Source of the DNA: Peptococcaceae bacterium
GTDB taxonomy: Bacteria; Bacillota; Desulfitobacteriia; Desulfitobacteriales; Syntrophobotulaceae
Length of the DNA: 36,655 nucleotides
Assembly: GCA_012839895.1 (NCBI GenBank)
Contig: DUML01000026.1
Coordinates: forward strand, 1-36,655
Direction of reading: 5' to 3'
How positions within the stretch are numbered: position 1 is the stretch's first letter; the number at the start of each line of letters is the position of its first letter. Positions 23,992 to 33,118 of this stretch are shown piece after piece. The position numbers and the translations under genes are program-made. The notes beneath the pieces are model-generated. The model had not been told where the DNA came from. It did no database searches and was given only the letters and a program-made list of their open reading frames with translations.

Positions 23992-25206
23992 ATGATGTTG
24001 GACTTAGGTAAAAACAGTTTAAAAAATATTTCTCTGAGAAGTGCTTCTTTAATAATTTTGGTATTTTTCTCTCTTACAGGCTGTTGGGACAACAAAGATG
24101 TGACGGAAATTAATCTTATTACTGCTGTCGGGGTTGATAAAACAACAGATGGGAGGGTAGAGGTTACTTTTGAGATTCCAAGGCCAAGCCTGACTAGGAC
24201 CGGCCAGGCCGGGGCGGGCGGTGGAGAAAACAGCCGCGAAAAAGCTGTCAGTTTGGTATCTTCTAAAGGTGATACAGCTTTTATTGCCGTCCGCAGCATG
24301 GTGGAAAAACTGGCGAAAGATATTTTCCCCTCTAAAATGGAGCTATTGTTAATTGGTGAAGATTTGGCCCGGGCCGGATTACAGGAAGTCTTTGATTTAA
24401 TGGAGAGAGATCCGGAATCCAACATGACCGCTAAGGTTCTGTTGGTGAAAGGGGCGCCGGTCAAGCAAGTTATGGAAGCGGAAAGCGAACAGGAGAAAAT
24501 ACCTTCCCTGCACCTTGTTAAATCTATTACCGTTAATCAAGACACTTTTGGCAGCAGTAAGGAAGCTAGGGTTATTGATATTTTAAGAGAAGTAGCACTG
24601 CCGGGAAAAGATCCCCTCATCCCGGTGGTAGAGATTTTGGAGGAAAAGGAGAATTTAAAAGTTAAAAATATTTTGGTGTCGGGCAGTGCCGCTTTTAGGG
24701 GAGATAAATTGGTCGGTTATCTTACAGCAACTGAGACCAGGGGTTGGCTCCTTGCTGAGAATAAAATTAAAGCCAGTGTTTATTCCTTGCCCAGCCCTAA
24801 CGATGAAACAAAGAATATCTCTTTTGAAATGTATTGTGAAAATGGCCAAAAAAAAGTTGAGTTCATTGAAGGCAAGCCTAAACTTGTAATCAAAATCAAA
24901 GCAACCGGCGATATTGGGGAAAGCCAGGAGCCAACGGATCTCACCCAACCGCAGATGCTCAAAAAACTGGAAAATAAGATCAAACAAATTATTACAGAAG
25001 AGGTAAACAGTGCTTTAAATTCAGCTCAAAAATATCATAGCGACATTTTTGGTTTTGGAGATATTATTCATCGAAAAAACCCTCAGGAGTGGCAGAAAAT
25101 AAAGGATAATTGGCCTGAAATCTTTAGTAAAGCCCCAACGGAGATAACAGTTGAAGTCAAGCTGAAAAGATCAGGTTATACCCGCAAAGGTGTAGAACCA
25201 CTGTAA
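23992..25206 (+). CDS. GerC-family germinant receptor lipoprotein, operon 2
   Basis: A 404-residue Ger(x)C lipoprotein. The signal peptide has hydrophobic core SASLIILVFFSL and lipobox LTGC, lipidated Cys31 (30 if the second ATG at 23995 is used). AAGGAG (23976-23981) and AAAGG lie ahead of the starts. The family opening WDNKDVTEINLITAVGVDK follows at once. The C terminus ends with KAPTEITVEVKLKRSGYTRK. A short Gly-rich stretch, QAGAGGGEN, occupies the position where the operon 1 paralogue has its longer glycine run. Here C follows A directly, with B last, unlike operon 1. Confidence 0.92.
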   Translation: MMLDLGKNSLKNISLRSASLIILVFFSLTGCWDNKDVTEINLITAVGVDKTTDGRVEVTFEIPRPSLTRTGQAGAGGGENSREKAVSLVSSKGDTAFIAVRSMVEKLAKDIFPSKMELLLIGEDLARAGLQEVFDLMERDPESNMTAKVLLVKGAPVKQVMEAESEQEKIPSLHLVKSITVNQDTFGSSKEARVIDILREVALPGKDPLIPVVEILEEKENLKVKNILVSGSAAFRGDKLVGYLTATETRGWLLAENKIKASVYSLPSPNDETKNISFEMYCENGQKKVEFIEGKPKLVIKIKATGDIGESQEPTDLTQPQMLKKLENKIKQIITEEVNSALNSAQKYHSDIFGFGDIIHRKNPQEWQKIKDNWPEIFSKAPTEITVEVKLKRSGYTRKGVEPL

Positions 25207-25251
25207 ATTTAGCAGTCTGTTTTAACTGTCAAGGGTTGTGAGGTATGGTAA

Positions 25252-25485
25252 GTGGCCTTAAATATCATCTTGCTCGTAATAATTGCAATCATTATGGTTC
25301 TCTTGGATTTACCGGGATTGTTAAAAATTGAAAAGAAAAATAAAATTAAGGTTTTAATCAGCTATTTTCTCCTGCTTTTAACAGGCTTTACTTTAGGATT
25401 ATTGTTAATCCTGGAAAGGGAACCGGTTAGTCCGACTGTGATAATCGAAAGAATGCTGAACTTAATTTTAGGGATTGGCTTATGA
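25252..25485 (+). CDS. Small GerD-subunit-like membrane protein
   Basis: A 77-residue protein with two membrane spans (about 2-22 and 33-53) joined by a basic loop, KIEKKNKIKV. The start is GTG with TGTGAGGT about eight bases before. The stop overlaps the start of the next gene by four bases (ATGA), so expression is coupled. Small two-span D subunits modulate some Bacillus receptors (GerKD, GerUD types). Position in the operon and topology suggest the same role here, but sequence similarity alone is too low to be sure. Confidence 0.65.
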   Translation: MALNIILLVIIAIIMVLLDLPGLLKIEKKNKIKVLISYFLLLLTGFTLGLLLILEREPVSPTVIIERMLNLILGIGL

Positions 25486-26549
25486 TGACAAATGTAAAAA
25501 TTTCCGGCTATCAATTGGCTTTATTAATAATGGGTTTTCTTTTTGGGAGTACCGCGGTTTTAAACCCGACTGCAATGGCCGGCCAGGATGCCTGGTTGGC
25601 CTATATCTTAGCCTGGGTGGGGGGGTTTATGCTAATCTGGCTTTATGTCCGAATCGCGTTAATTAATCCTTCCCTGACCCTGGTGGAAATCCTGAAAGTG
25701 ACTTTTGGCAAGTACCTTGGTACTGTTATCGCTTTACTGTATATCTGGTATTTTCTGCATCTCGCGGCACTCGTTCTCCGGGATTTTGGCGAACACATGA
25801 ATGTTACGGTTTTCTATCGAACTCCTATGACTTTTATCATCAGTTGTTTTGCCCTGCTTATTGCCTATTGCCTGCGGAAGGGGCTGGAAGTGACCGGGAG
25901 AGCGGCTGAAATCCTGATGCCATATCTATTCATCTTCGTAATAATTATTTTCTTTTTGCTCATTCCTGAATATGATACGAATAACTTATTTCCTTTCTTA
26001 GAAAAGGGTCTAACCCCTGTAATTCAAGTTGCTTTTGGAGTTTTAACTTTTCCTTTTGGGGAAACGGTCACTTTCTTAATGATTTTTCCGGCACTTTATT
26101 CGCCGGGTCAGTTAAAAAAAGTTTCTTTTGCAGCCTTTGGGGTAATGGGGTTTATTATTTTGGGTATTATTGTCCGCGACCTTTTGAGTTTGGGACCTGA
26201 TCTTTTGACTAGACTAGTCTTCCCGCCAAGCCTCAGCACGGAGTTAACTCCGGAGCTCCAATTGGAGCCTTTGATCTCTGTCAACTTTTTGCTCGGAGGG
26301 TGGGTTAAAATTACAGTTTGTTTGTATGCTGCTCTTGTAGGAATTGCCCAGCTTTTAGGCCTTAATGATTATAAGCATTTGGTTTTACCCTTAGTTCTCT
26401 TAGCTGTAGGCTTGGCAATGTGGCTGTATGAAGATCTTTTTAAGATGATGGATTGGACGGCTAATGTGTATCCTTATTATGCTTTCCCTTTACAGTTTGG
26501 GATTCCACTCCTTATCTTGCTTGTTGCCAAAATTAGAAAGCTAGCGTAA
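25482..26549 (+). CDS. GerB-family germinant receptor subunit B (spore germination permease), operon 2
   Basis: A 355-residue, ten-span protein of the GerAB family. The N terminus, KISGYQLALLIMGFLFGSTAVLNPTAMAGQDAWLA, is characteristic, including the conserved sequence before the AGQDAW turn. Later sections are FPFGETVTFLMIFPAL and the ending YPYYAFPLQFGIPLLILLVAKIRKLA. The start codon overlaps the stop of the small D-like gene. It is the last subunit of the A-C-D-B operon. Sequence differences from the operon 1 B subunit suggest a different germinant. Confidence 0.92.
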   Translation: MMTNVKISGYQLALLIMGFLFGSTAVLNPTAMAGQDAWLAYILAWVGGFMLIWLYVRIALINPSLTLVEILKVTFGKYLGTVIALLYIWYFLHLAALVLRDFGEHMNVTVFYRTPMTFIISCFALLIAYCLRKGLEVTGRAAEILMPYLFIFVIIIFFLLIPEYDTNNLFPFLEKGLTPVIQVAFGVLTFPFGETVTFLMIFPALYSPGQLKKVSFAAFGVMGFIILGIIVRDLLSLGPDLLTRLVFPPSLSTELTPELQLEPLISVNFLLGGWVKITVCLYAALVGIAQLLGLNDYKHLVLPLVLLAVGLAMWLYEDLFKMMDWTANVYPYYAFPLQFGIPLLILLVAKIRKLA

Positions 26550-26640
26550 GTAAAATATTTTATACTTCGTTCTTAGCCCAATGAACAAAGGTCTGAAACA
26601 AGTTTGGTGCAAAATTTGTTGAAAGGGGAAACAAAGAACA

Positions 26641-28038
26641 ATGAGAAGAGGACGAACAAAAAAAAGCTTAGGCACCGGAACCCTTCTATTACTGGGCGGA
26701 TTAGCAGGAATTAAGATTCTGGCGAGAAGCATAATAGCCAAGACTTCTCGTCGGGCACTTAAAATTGTTATGACGGACGAATATCATGAAAATCTCTGGG
26801 AATTTGTTTCTGCTTCCACTCGGGTCACTCCTCAGAAGATAGTAGAACTAAACATGAGAGCGGAATCGGGTAAGGCCGGAGACCGGCCGTTAGGAAGTCC
26901 TAAGAAATTTCCCTCTCTTGACGGACTAATGTTTCCCTTTGCCCAGATTGACACTATGCCAATTCAGGAATTCGAAGAGATTGACACCACTGTTATTCTT
27001 GGCAAAAAAGCCCGTCGGCCATTAATCCTGGAAACTCCTATTATGGTTGGTGGCATGGGCTATGGTTTTGCCGTTAGTGAACAGGTCAGGATTGCCTTGG
27101 CCAAGGGGTGTAGCCTGGCAGGTACTGCCCTCAATACCGGTCAAGGAGGGCTTCTACCTCAAGAACGCGCTGCGGCTAAACAGCTTATTCTTCAGTATAA
27201 CCGCGGGTCTTGGAGCAAGGAACCGGAAATTTTAAAGCAAGCCGACGCTTTGGAATTGCATTTTGGCCAGGGAGCGGTAGGGGGGTCTTATGCTATTTTG
27301 CCGGCCGATAAAATTTCTCGTAAAATGCGTAAAATGTTTGGAGTTAAAAGGGGAGAGCGATTGGTTTACCCATCTCGTATTCCTGACATTAATAGTCCGC
27401 AGGATTTAATTAAAAAAGTTAAAGAGCTGCGGAGTATTACTGATGGCATTCCTATCGGAGCTAAGATAGCCGGTAGCGATATGTTGGAAAAAGATCTGGC
27501 CTGGTGCTTGGAAGCCGGTTTGGATTTTGTGGCTGTAAGCGGCGCTGAAGGGGCATCCAAGGGTTCGCCGCCAACTCTCCTTGACGATCATGGTTTGCCG
27601 ACAATTATTGCTTTAGTGAGGGCTGTAAATTATTTGGAGAAAGTAGGGGCGAAAAAAGATATAGATCTGGTTATTGACGGCAAGCTAATTACTCCCGGCG
27701 ACTTTTTAAAAGCGCTGGCCTTGGGAGCTGATGCTGTTTATATCGGTACCGCCGCTTTATTTGCCGTTTCTCATACTCAAGTACTGAAGGCTATGCCCTT
27801 TGAACCTCCTACCGCAGTTGCCTGGCAGGTAGGCAAATATGCGCGCCGTTTCAACATCAAGAAAGGAGCTAAAAGCCTCCATTTCTTTTTAAAATCCTGC
27901 ACTCAAGAAATGAAGATGTCTTTAAGCTCCATGGGCAAGACTTCTATTCAAGAGTTAAGTAAAGATGACCTGGTGGCAATCGACCCTTATATTGCTGAAA
28001 TCACCGGAGTTCGGCCGGCTCATATTCCTCCGGTCTAA
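26641..28038 (+). CDS. FMN-binding glutamate synthase-domain protein (stand-alone), copy 2
   Basis: A 465-residue homologue of the protein at 10536-11834. It has an additional N-terminal basic/hydrophobic anchor (about 10-30, GTGTLLLLGGLAGIKIL), then the FMN barrel: PIMVGGMGYGFAVS, ALNTGQGGLLP, QYNRGSWS, SRIPDINSP, KIAGSD, AVSGAEGASKGSPP and IDGKLITPGDFLKALALGADAVYIGTAAL. Only scattered cysteines remain, with no evident 3Fe-4S motif. The N-terminal anchor may tie it to the membrane. AAGGGGAA (26622-26629) precedes the start. It comes 91 bases after the germination operon without an obvious terminator, so some read-through is possible. The substrate is unknown. Confidence 0.85.
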   Translation: MRRGRTKKSLGTGTLLLLGGLAGIKILARSIIAKTSRRALKIVMTDEYHENLWEFVSASTRVTPQKIVELNMRAESGKAGDRPLGSPKKFPSLDGLMFPFAQIDTMPIQEFEEIDTTVILGKKARRPLILETPIMVGGMGYGFAVSEQVRIALAKGCSLAGTALNTGQGGLLPQERAAAKQLILQYNRGSWSKEPEILKQADALELHFGQGAVGGSYAILPADKISRKMRKMFGVKRGERLVYPSRIPDINSPQDLIKKVKELRSITDGIPIGAKIAGSDMLEKDLAWCLEAGLDFVAVSGAEGASKGSPPTLLDDHGLPTIIALVRAVNYLEKVGAKKDIDLVIDGKLITPGDFLKALALGADAVYIGTAALFAVSHTQVLKAMPFEPPTAVAWQVGKYARRFNIKKGAKSLHFFLKSCTQEMKMSLSSMGKTSIQELSKDDLVAIDPYIAEITGVRPAHIPPV

Positions 28039-28187
28039 AGCTAAGCCTAAAAAGGCTAAATACTTATAATATCCTAGATAATATTCTAAAGGAACGTTTA
28101 ATGAAGTAATTGGGCTGTTGGATTCGGATGACAGGAACCATATTTGTTGGTAAAGTTATTATTATGATCTAATAATAAGGTGAGAAA

Positions 28188-28685
28188 GTGAATTTGGCAG
28201 TTGATATATTTATAATATTTGCTGTCTGGCGTTGGGCTGATTGGAGAAACTGGCGCAAATACCATGCTACTATTCTCTTTGCGGGAGCAATGAGTTTACT
28301 TTATAATGTTATGACTTTGACTCATAACTACTTTTTATGGAAATTGAATCCTACTTTTTTTACTTATACAGCAGAGGAAATCATACATTGTTTTGTCTTT
28401 TTGCCGGGAACAGCCTTGCTTTTTTTGTCTCGCTGGCCCAAAAAATTAAGCCAACAAATTAAATATCTTTTTAAATTTATCTTTATCTATTTTCTGGTGG
28501 AAGTAGTCTTTCATTATTTTGGGGTTATAGAGTATTTTCACGGTTGGAACGCTTTATTTTCCTTGTTCTTTTATTGTATTATGTTTCCTGGATTATTATT
28601 GCATCATAAAAAACCGGGCTTAGCTTACCCGTTGTTTATTCTCACCTTGGTTTTAGGTGTTTGGTTTTTTAAGATTCCTTTGTAG
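28188..28685 (+). CDS. CBO0543-type membrane protein
   Basis: A 165-residue integral membrane protein with a GTG start (AAGGTGAG just upstream). About five hydrophobic segments are separated by short loops, with aromatic-rich motifs near the N terminus (VWRWADWRNWRKYH) and in FHYFGVIEYFHGWNALFS. The pattern resembles the CBO0543 family, conserved in spore formers and of unknown function. It lies 47 bases before mnmA and could be co-transcribed with it. Confidence 0.7.
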   Translation: MNLAVDIFIIFAVWRWADWRNWRKYHATILFAGAMSLLYNVMTLTHNYFLWKLNPTFFTYTAEEIIHCFVFLPGTALLFLSRWPKKLSQQIKYLFKFIFIYFLVEVVFHYFGVIEYFHGWNALFSLFFYCIMFPGLLLHHKKPGLAYPLFILTLVLGVWFFKIPL

Positions 28686-28732
28686 ATAGGGGGCAAGTTA
28701 GAAATGATTTCTAGCCGGACGGGGGGTAAGGG

Positions 28733-29803
28733 ATGAAGAAAAAAGTAATTGTAGCGATGAGCGGCGGTGTAGACAGCGCGGTAGCTGCCTTGCTCCTCCA
28801 AAAAGAAGGTTACGATGTCATTGGGGTCACTATGCAAATTTGGCCCCAAGCTGAAGATAATGTGCGGGCTTGTTGCAGCTTAGAAGCGGTAGGTGATGCC
28901 CAAAGGGTGGCTTGGAAATTGGGAATTCCTCACTATGTAATGAATTTCCGGCAAGAATTTGAGGATAAGGTTATTAAGGAATTTGTTGATGAGTACCTTG
29001 CAGGACGGACACCAAATCCCTGCATTTCCTGCAATAAGCTTATTAAATTTGAGTCCTTGCTGAGAAAAGCGAAAGCTTTGGAAGCGGATTATATTGCAAC
29101 AGGCCATTATGCTCGGCGAGAATATGATTCCGGCTCCCACAAATGGGTTTTAAAAGTAGGAATAGACGAGACAAAAGACCAAAGTTATGCCCTTTATAAT
29201 CTGACCCAGGAACAGCTTGAGAATATCCTGTTTCCTTTAGGAACTTATCGCAAAACAGAGATACGTAACATTGCCAAGGAAGAAGGGTTAATTGTCGCCA
29301 ATAAAGCGGAAAGCCAAGAAATTTGTTTTGTAGAAGGGTCATACGGGGATTTTGTGGAGCAATATCGGAACTTGCCTGCCACCCCCGGGGATATTATCGA
29401 TTCTCAAGGTAAAAAGTTAGGGGAGCATCGAGGTATTTATCGCTATACAATTGGTCAGCACAAAGGCTTAGGTTTGGCGCTGGGCTATCCGGTCTATGTA
29501 ACCAAGATTGACCCAGTGCGTAATACCATCCAAGTCGGTCCCAAGGAAGAGCTGTATCATTCAGCGCTTCTTGGAGAAAAACCCAACTTTATCTCCGGTG
29601 AGCCGCCGAAAGAGAAAGTTCAAGTTAAAGCCAAGATCAGGTATAATGCTCCGAAAGTGCCCGCAGAAATTGAGATGCAGCAAAATAACCTGGTTAAGGT
29701 TAGCTTTGCGGAGCCCCAGCGAGCGATTACTCCTGGACAGGCAGTTGTATTTTATCAAGGAGACGTGGTTTTAGGCGGAGCGACAATTAAAACAGTTTTA
29801 TGA
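28733..29803 (+). CDS. mnmA: tRNA 2-thiouridine(34) synthase MnmA
   Basis: A 356-residue enzyme that adds sulfur to C2 of wobble uridine 34 in tRNAs for Lys, Glu and Gln, using ATP and a persulfide donor. The PP-loop SGGVDS is at residues 10-15. The catalytic cysteines are C97 (TPNPCISCN) and C198 (ESQEICFV), and the C-terminal domain has [17 protein letters not shown]. Length is normal. GGGGGGTAAGGG precedes the ATG. A minus-strand lipoprotein gene ends 14 bases after the stop, leaving no room for an independent terminator between them. Confidence 0.97.
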   Translation: MKKKVIVAMSGGVDSAVAALLLQKEGYDVIGVTMQIWPQAEDNVRACCSLEAVGDAQRVAWKLGIPHYVMNFRQEFEDKVIKEFVDEYLAGRTPNPCISCNKLIKFESLLRKAKALEADYIATGHYARREYDSGSHKWVLKVGIDETKDQSYALYNLTQEQLENILFPLGTYRKTEIRNIAKEEGLIVANKAESQEICFVEGSYGDFVEQYRNLPATPGDIIDSQGKKLGEHRGIYRYTIGQHKGLGLALGYPVYVTKIDPVRNTIQVGPKEELYHSALLGEKPNFISGEPPKEKVQVKAKIRYNAPKVPAEIEMQQNNLVKVSFAEPQRAITPGQAVVFYQGDVVLGGATIKTVL

Positions 29804-29817
29804 GTTTTTCGAATATC

Positions 29818-30756
29818 TTATTGTTTTTGACCGGTTTCTTGAGCTGCTTCCTGGAGCTCTGAAATATTGGCCAGGGTTAATTCACCTTTAATGGTCACCA
29901 GAGCCTTATTCTGCTCTTTAATGACTTTTTCCAATTCATAGATAGAAAGGTCCAACTTACTAATACTATCCTCCTGTTCTTCGGGGATAGTATTTTTCAT
30001 AATTGCCCAGCTTCTCTTTATTTCTTCCATATCTTTGGCAGCTAAGCCCCAATCCTCCATTTTGGAAGCCAGAACGGTGTTGCGAGTATAATACACCATA
30101 TTTTTTAGTTCCGGTGAGATTTTGGTCTTATATAGGGAATAAAGCGCAGGCAGTTGGGAGTAGAGGCGGTTGGCTGCCAGAAGGGTCTGTTCAGTTTTCT
30201 TTTCTGCAATTATTTTTGTAAGGTCATTAAGCGCCGTGCTAAATCCGTCGATTACTTCTTTTGTCGCTCCCTTTTTGGTTGCTTGGGGCATAAAGTTGTT
30301 CCAGCCGGAATGTAAATCTTTTATTTCCAGGTTAATTTGTTGCCAGGGATCTCCTTTGGTAGCTTGCCCTTTCTGAACTTGTTGGGAGCTTGCATTATCT
30401 TGACTCTGGTTTTGCTGGGTGCTTGCTTTCTCTTTGCCTTGACTGCCTTCTTCAGGGTTTTCTTGGCCTTGATTGCTGGCATGAGGTTCTTCTTGGTCCT
30501 GCTTAGTTTGTTGCGAAGGCTTTTCCTGAGGCTCACCGACAGGGCCACCGAGAATCTGAAAGATGCTTTCGATCTTAGTCTCAATTTCCTCCAGCTCTTT
30601 GGGGATTTTTTCGCCTTGCTTTTCTTGGCTTGATTCTTGGCCTGAATCCTTCTTAAACAGCCCGCAACCTAAAAGTCCGACAGCAAGAAGAAAGAGCAAG
30701 CTAGCAATTAGGATAATTTGGAACAAATACTTCCGGTTAATAGTAGTATTTTGCAT
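29818..30756 (-). CDS. Lipoprotein of unknown function with a Gln/Glu-rich linker
   Basis: A 312-residue exported protein. The signal peptide ends in lipobox LLGC with lipidated Cys31. Residues ~37-140 are hydrophilic, low-complexity and rich in Gln, Glu, Ser and Lys, probably disordered. The remainder (about 150-305) is a helical domain with repeated Lys/Glu/Leu patterns, suggesting a helix bundle. No enzymatic motif or family is recognised. A spacer-plus-bundle architecture fits a surface-exposed protein that spans the peptidoglycan. Other lipoproteins in the window are germination subunits; a link to spores is possible but only by location. Confidence 0.75.
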   Translation of the reverse strand: MQNTTINRKYLFQIILIASLLFLLAVGLLGCGLFKKDSGQESSQEKQGEKIPKELEEIETKIESIFQILGGPVGEPQEKPSQQTKQDQEEPHASNQGQENPEEGSQGKEKASTQQNQSQDNASSQQVQKGQATKGDPWQQINLEIKDLHSGWNNFMPQATKKGATKEVIDGFSTALNDLTKIIAEKKTEQTLLAANRLYSQLPALYSLYKTKISPELKNMVYYTRNTVLASKMEDWGLAAKDMEEIKRSWAIMKNTIPEEQEDSISKLDLSIYELEKVIKEQNKALVTIKGELTLANISELQEAAQETGQKQ

Positions 30757-31005
30757 ATAGATCTTCCTTTGTACAAAAATCTGGGTATCTTAGTTTAACT
30801 CTTAAATTTTCTAATTAATAATTTAAAAACTAGAAGAAACTGCCAAAAAGACTGTCAAGAAGTTAACTCTTGCTTATTATTTTGTTACTTTTAAGTATTT
30901 GTTATCTTCGGCGTTAAAATACCTCTATTTCAACAGTTAAAAAAACAAGGACATTAATTTAGCAGTATTTTCTAACTTGGCAGTATTTAATTATTATCTT
31001 TTAAT

Positions 31006-31033
31006 ATCTTTGTTATTGGATCTTTGTTATTGG
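31006..31033 (+). repeat. Perfect 14-bp tandem duplication
   Basis: ATCTTTGTTATTGG occurs twice without a gap at 31006-31019 and 31020-31033, in the 414-bp AT-rich gap before the sensor kinase. The gap otherwise holds the Spo0A-box-like pair and no reading frame. Confidence 0.7.
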
Positions 31034-31044
31034 CCAATTTTTTA

Positions 31045-31093
31045 TTGTCGAAAAACTGGTTTTTATTTGATTAATAATTATTTAGATTCGACA
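31045..31093. promoter_or_regulatory. Two inverted Spo0A-box-like sites before the sensor kinase
   Basis: TGTCGAA (31046-31052, in the context TTGTCGAAA) and its exact complement TTCGACA (31087-31093) face each other 34 bases apart. They lie 78 bases before the kinase start at 31171. TGTCGAA is the core of the Spo0A binding box. This suggests control of the kinase and possibly the whole agr locus by the sporulation master regulator. Confidence 0.5.
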
Positions 31094-31170
31094 GATTAAA
31101 TCTTTCTTTTTGGTAAAAACTTCATTAAAATTAATGTTATAAGAAAAAATATTAATTGGTGGAATGGAAA

Positions 31171-32982
31171 TTGGTAAACAACAAATCAATTATTCAATCC
31201 ACATTTATAAAGATTACTGTCTCAATTTTTGCTATTCTGTTAATACTTTATTTTTTTTTGGCTAGGATTTATTGGAATAATGAGGTCTTAACCAGAGAAC
31301 TGGAGCTTTTAACAGTCGCTTCTAAAATGGAAACAGTAATCGAGAACAATTATCAAAGCATTTTGGGTATTAAAACAAATAAAAACCTAAATGATTCTCA
31401 AAAGTATGAGCAAATAAATAATTTATTTGAAGTTTTTTTTGACAAGCTCTCCCAGGATTATAAAAATATCCAGCTCGGCTATTATGACCTAGAATTAAAC
31501 CAAATGGTGTTTTACCCCCGGGCAGAAAATGATAATTTAATTTCTGACCTCGGGCTGAAGACAAATAACGGCTTATTATTGGAAGAGGCAACTGTTCCCA
31601 GGTTTATTTCCGATGTGGAAGTCTTTCGTTGGGATGGGAAGGGAATTATTGCCGCAGTTGTCCCGGTTTGTTACAAGGGTGAAATCGTTGGCCAGACTTG
31701 GGCAATGTTAAAAGCAGAAGAAATATATCATCAGTCTTATCTTAGCTACAGTAAGTATTTTATTCCCAGTCTAGTAATTATAATCCTGGTTCTCTTTCTA
31801 ATTGATAAGAATTTAGTTAAGATTAAATACGCCTTGGATGATTTTACGGCAGCTATTATTAATGATAGACCTGCCAATCTAGATAAGTTTAATTTACCGG
31901 AGCTTTGGCCGGTATATGAAAAAATTCATAATTACCTTGCAAATTTAAAACTTTTAAATGAACGTCTTGAGGAATCAAATACCAAATTAATTACTATTAT
32001 GCAAGGGATTGCCGACGGCTTCTTTTCTTTGGACAGGCAGTGGTGTTTTACCTTTGTAAATGAAGAGGCTAAAAGGCTGTTAAAAAAAGAACAGAATGAC
32101 TTACTAGGGAAATGCGTTTGGGATGAACTCTTAAATTTTTTGCCGGAAAAAACTGTTCATAACCTCCGTCAGGCAATGGAACAGAATATTACTCGGCATT
32201 GGGAAGAAAAGCTCTTCCCCGAAGCAAGGTGTTATGAATTTTATGCTTATCCATTTGTTCAAGGGTTAAATGTTTTCTTCCGGGATATTACTGAATTGAA
32301 GCAGAAAGAACAAGAACTCTCCAGGCTGGAAAGACTCAATTTAATTGGTCAAATGGCGGCTGGAATCAGCCATGAGGTCCGCAATCCCTTAACTACGGTT
32401 AGAGGATTCCTACAAATGCTGGAAGAGAAAACAAACTGTTCCCGTAATAAAGAATACATGGAAATAATGATTTCTGAGATTGACCGGGCCAATGGGATAA
32501 TAACTGACTTCTTATCCCTGGCTAAGTCCAATTCCGACAGCACCAAAATTGAGGATATCAACGAAATAATTTCCCGTTTATACCCAATGCTTCAGGCAGA
32601 TGCCTTTAATGACAGTAAAGAAATAGTTATTAACTTAGGCCAAGTTCCTCTTTTGGAATTGAATCGCTCTGAGATTAAGCAGCTAATTTTAAATCTGGTG
32701 CACAACGGCCTGGAAGAAACACCGGTGGGGGGCAAAGTTGAAATTAGTACATATTTAGAAGATGATAGGGTAGTATTAGCCATTAGAGATGAAGGAAAGG
32801 GGATACCGGAAGATATTCAGGAAAAAATTGGTACACCCTTTTTTACTACTAAAGAAACAGGGACTGGATTAGGTTTGGCTATTTCTATAGGGATTGCCCG
32901 GCGTCATCAAGCTCATTTTAGATTTCAAACAGGCCCAAACGGGACGACCTTTTACATTAGCTTTCCAATTCCAGGGAAATAG
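31171..32982 (+). CDS. Orphan PAS-domain sensor histidine kinase (sporulation-kinase-like)
   Basis: A 603-residue membrane kinase. From the TTG at 31171 (GGTGG, 31158-31162, fits this start better than the TTG at 31156), a span lies at ~12-32. An extracytoplasmic sensor region of ~160 residues of Cache type follows, then a second span at ~197-213. A PAS domain is at ~275-375. The HisKA region contains AAGISHEVRNPLTTVRGFLQ with phospho-acceptor H401, and the ATPase has NLVHNGLEE, DEGKGI and TGTGLGLAI. No response regulator gene is adjacent. The HEVRNPLT-type phosphoacceptor segment and layout resemble kinases that feed Spo0A. Spo0A-box-like sites upstream and the AgrBD locus downstream make a peptide-influenced sporulation kinase attractive, but that is inferred. 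Confidence 0.9.
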   Translation: MVNNKSIIQSTFIKITVSIFAILLILYFFLARIYWNNEVLTRELELLTVASKMETVIENNYQSILGIKTNKNLNDSQKYEQINNLFEVFFDKLSQDYKNIQLGYYDLELNQMVFYPRAENDNLISDLGLKTNNGLLLEEATVPRFISDVEVFRWDGKGIIAAVVPVCYKGEIVGQTWAMLKAEEIYHQSYLSYSKYFIPSLVIIILVLFLIDKNLVKIKYALDDFTAAIINDRPANLDKFNLPELWPVYEKIHNYLANLKLLNERLEESNTKLITIMQGIADGFFSLDRQWCFTFVNEEAKRLLKKEQNDLLGKCVWDELLNFLPEKTVHNLRQAMEQNITRHWEEKLFPEARCYEFYAYPFVQGLNVFFRDITELKQKEQELSRLERLNLIGQMAAGISHEVRNPLTTVRGFLQMLEEKTNCSRNKEYMEIMISEIDRANGIITDFLSLAKSNSDSTKIEDINEIISRLYPMLQADAFNDSKEIVINLGQVPLLELNRSEIKQLILNLVHNGLEETPVGGKVEISTYLEDDRVVLAIRDEGKGIPEDIQEKIGTPFFTTKETGTGLGLAISIGIARRHQAHFRFQTGPNGTTFYISFPIPGK

Positions 32983-33118
32983 AAAATTTATAAGCGGATA
33001 ATTAATCAGGAAAAATTTTAGGACAAAAGTATTATTTTTCCGCATAACAAGGAAAATTGAAAAAAATATAGAATAGATTATAGAATATTTGTAGGAAATC
33101 GATATTGTGGAGGAAACA

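Noticed and set aside
30003-30760. Plus-strand frames opposite the lipoprotein gene
   Set aside because: They arise from the low-complexity Gln/Glu-rich stretch read on the opposite strand; the minus-strand frame has the signal peptide and lipobox.
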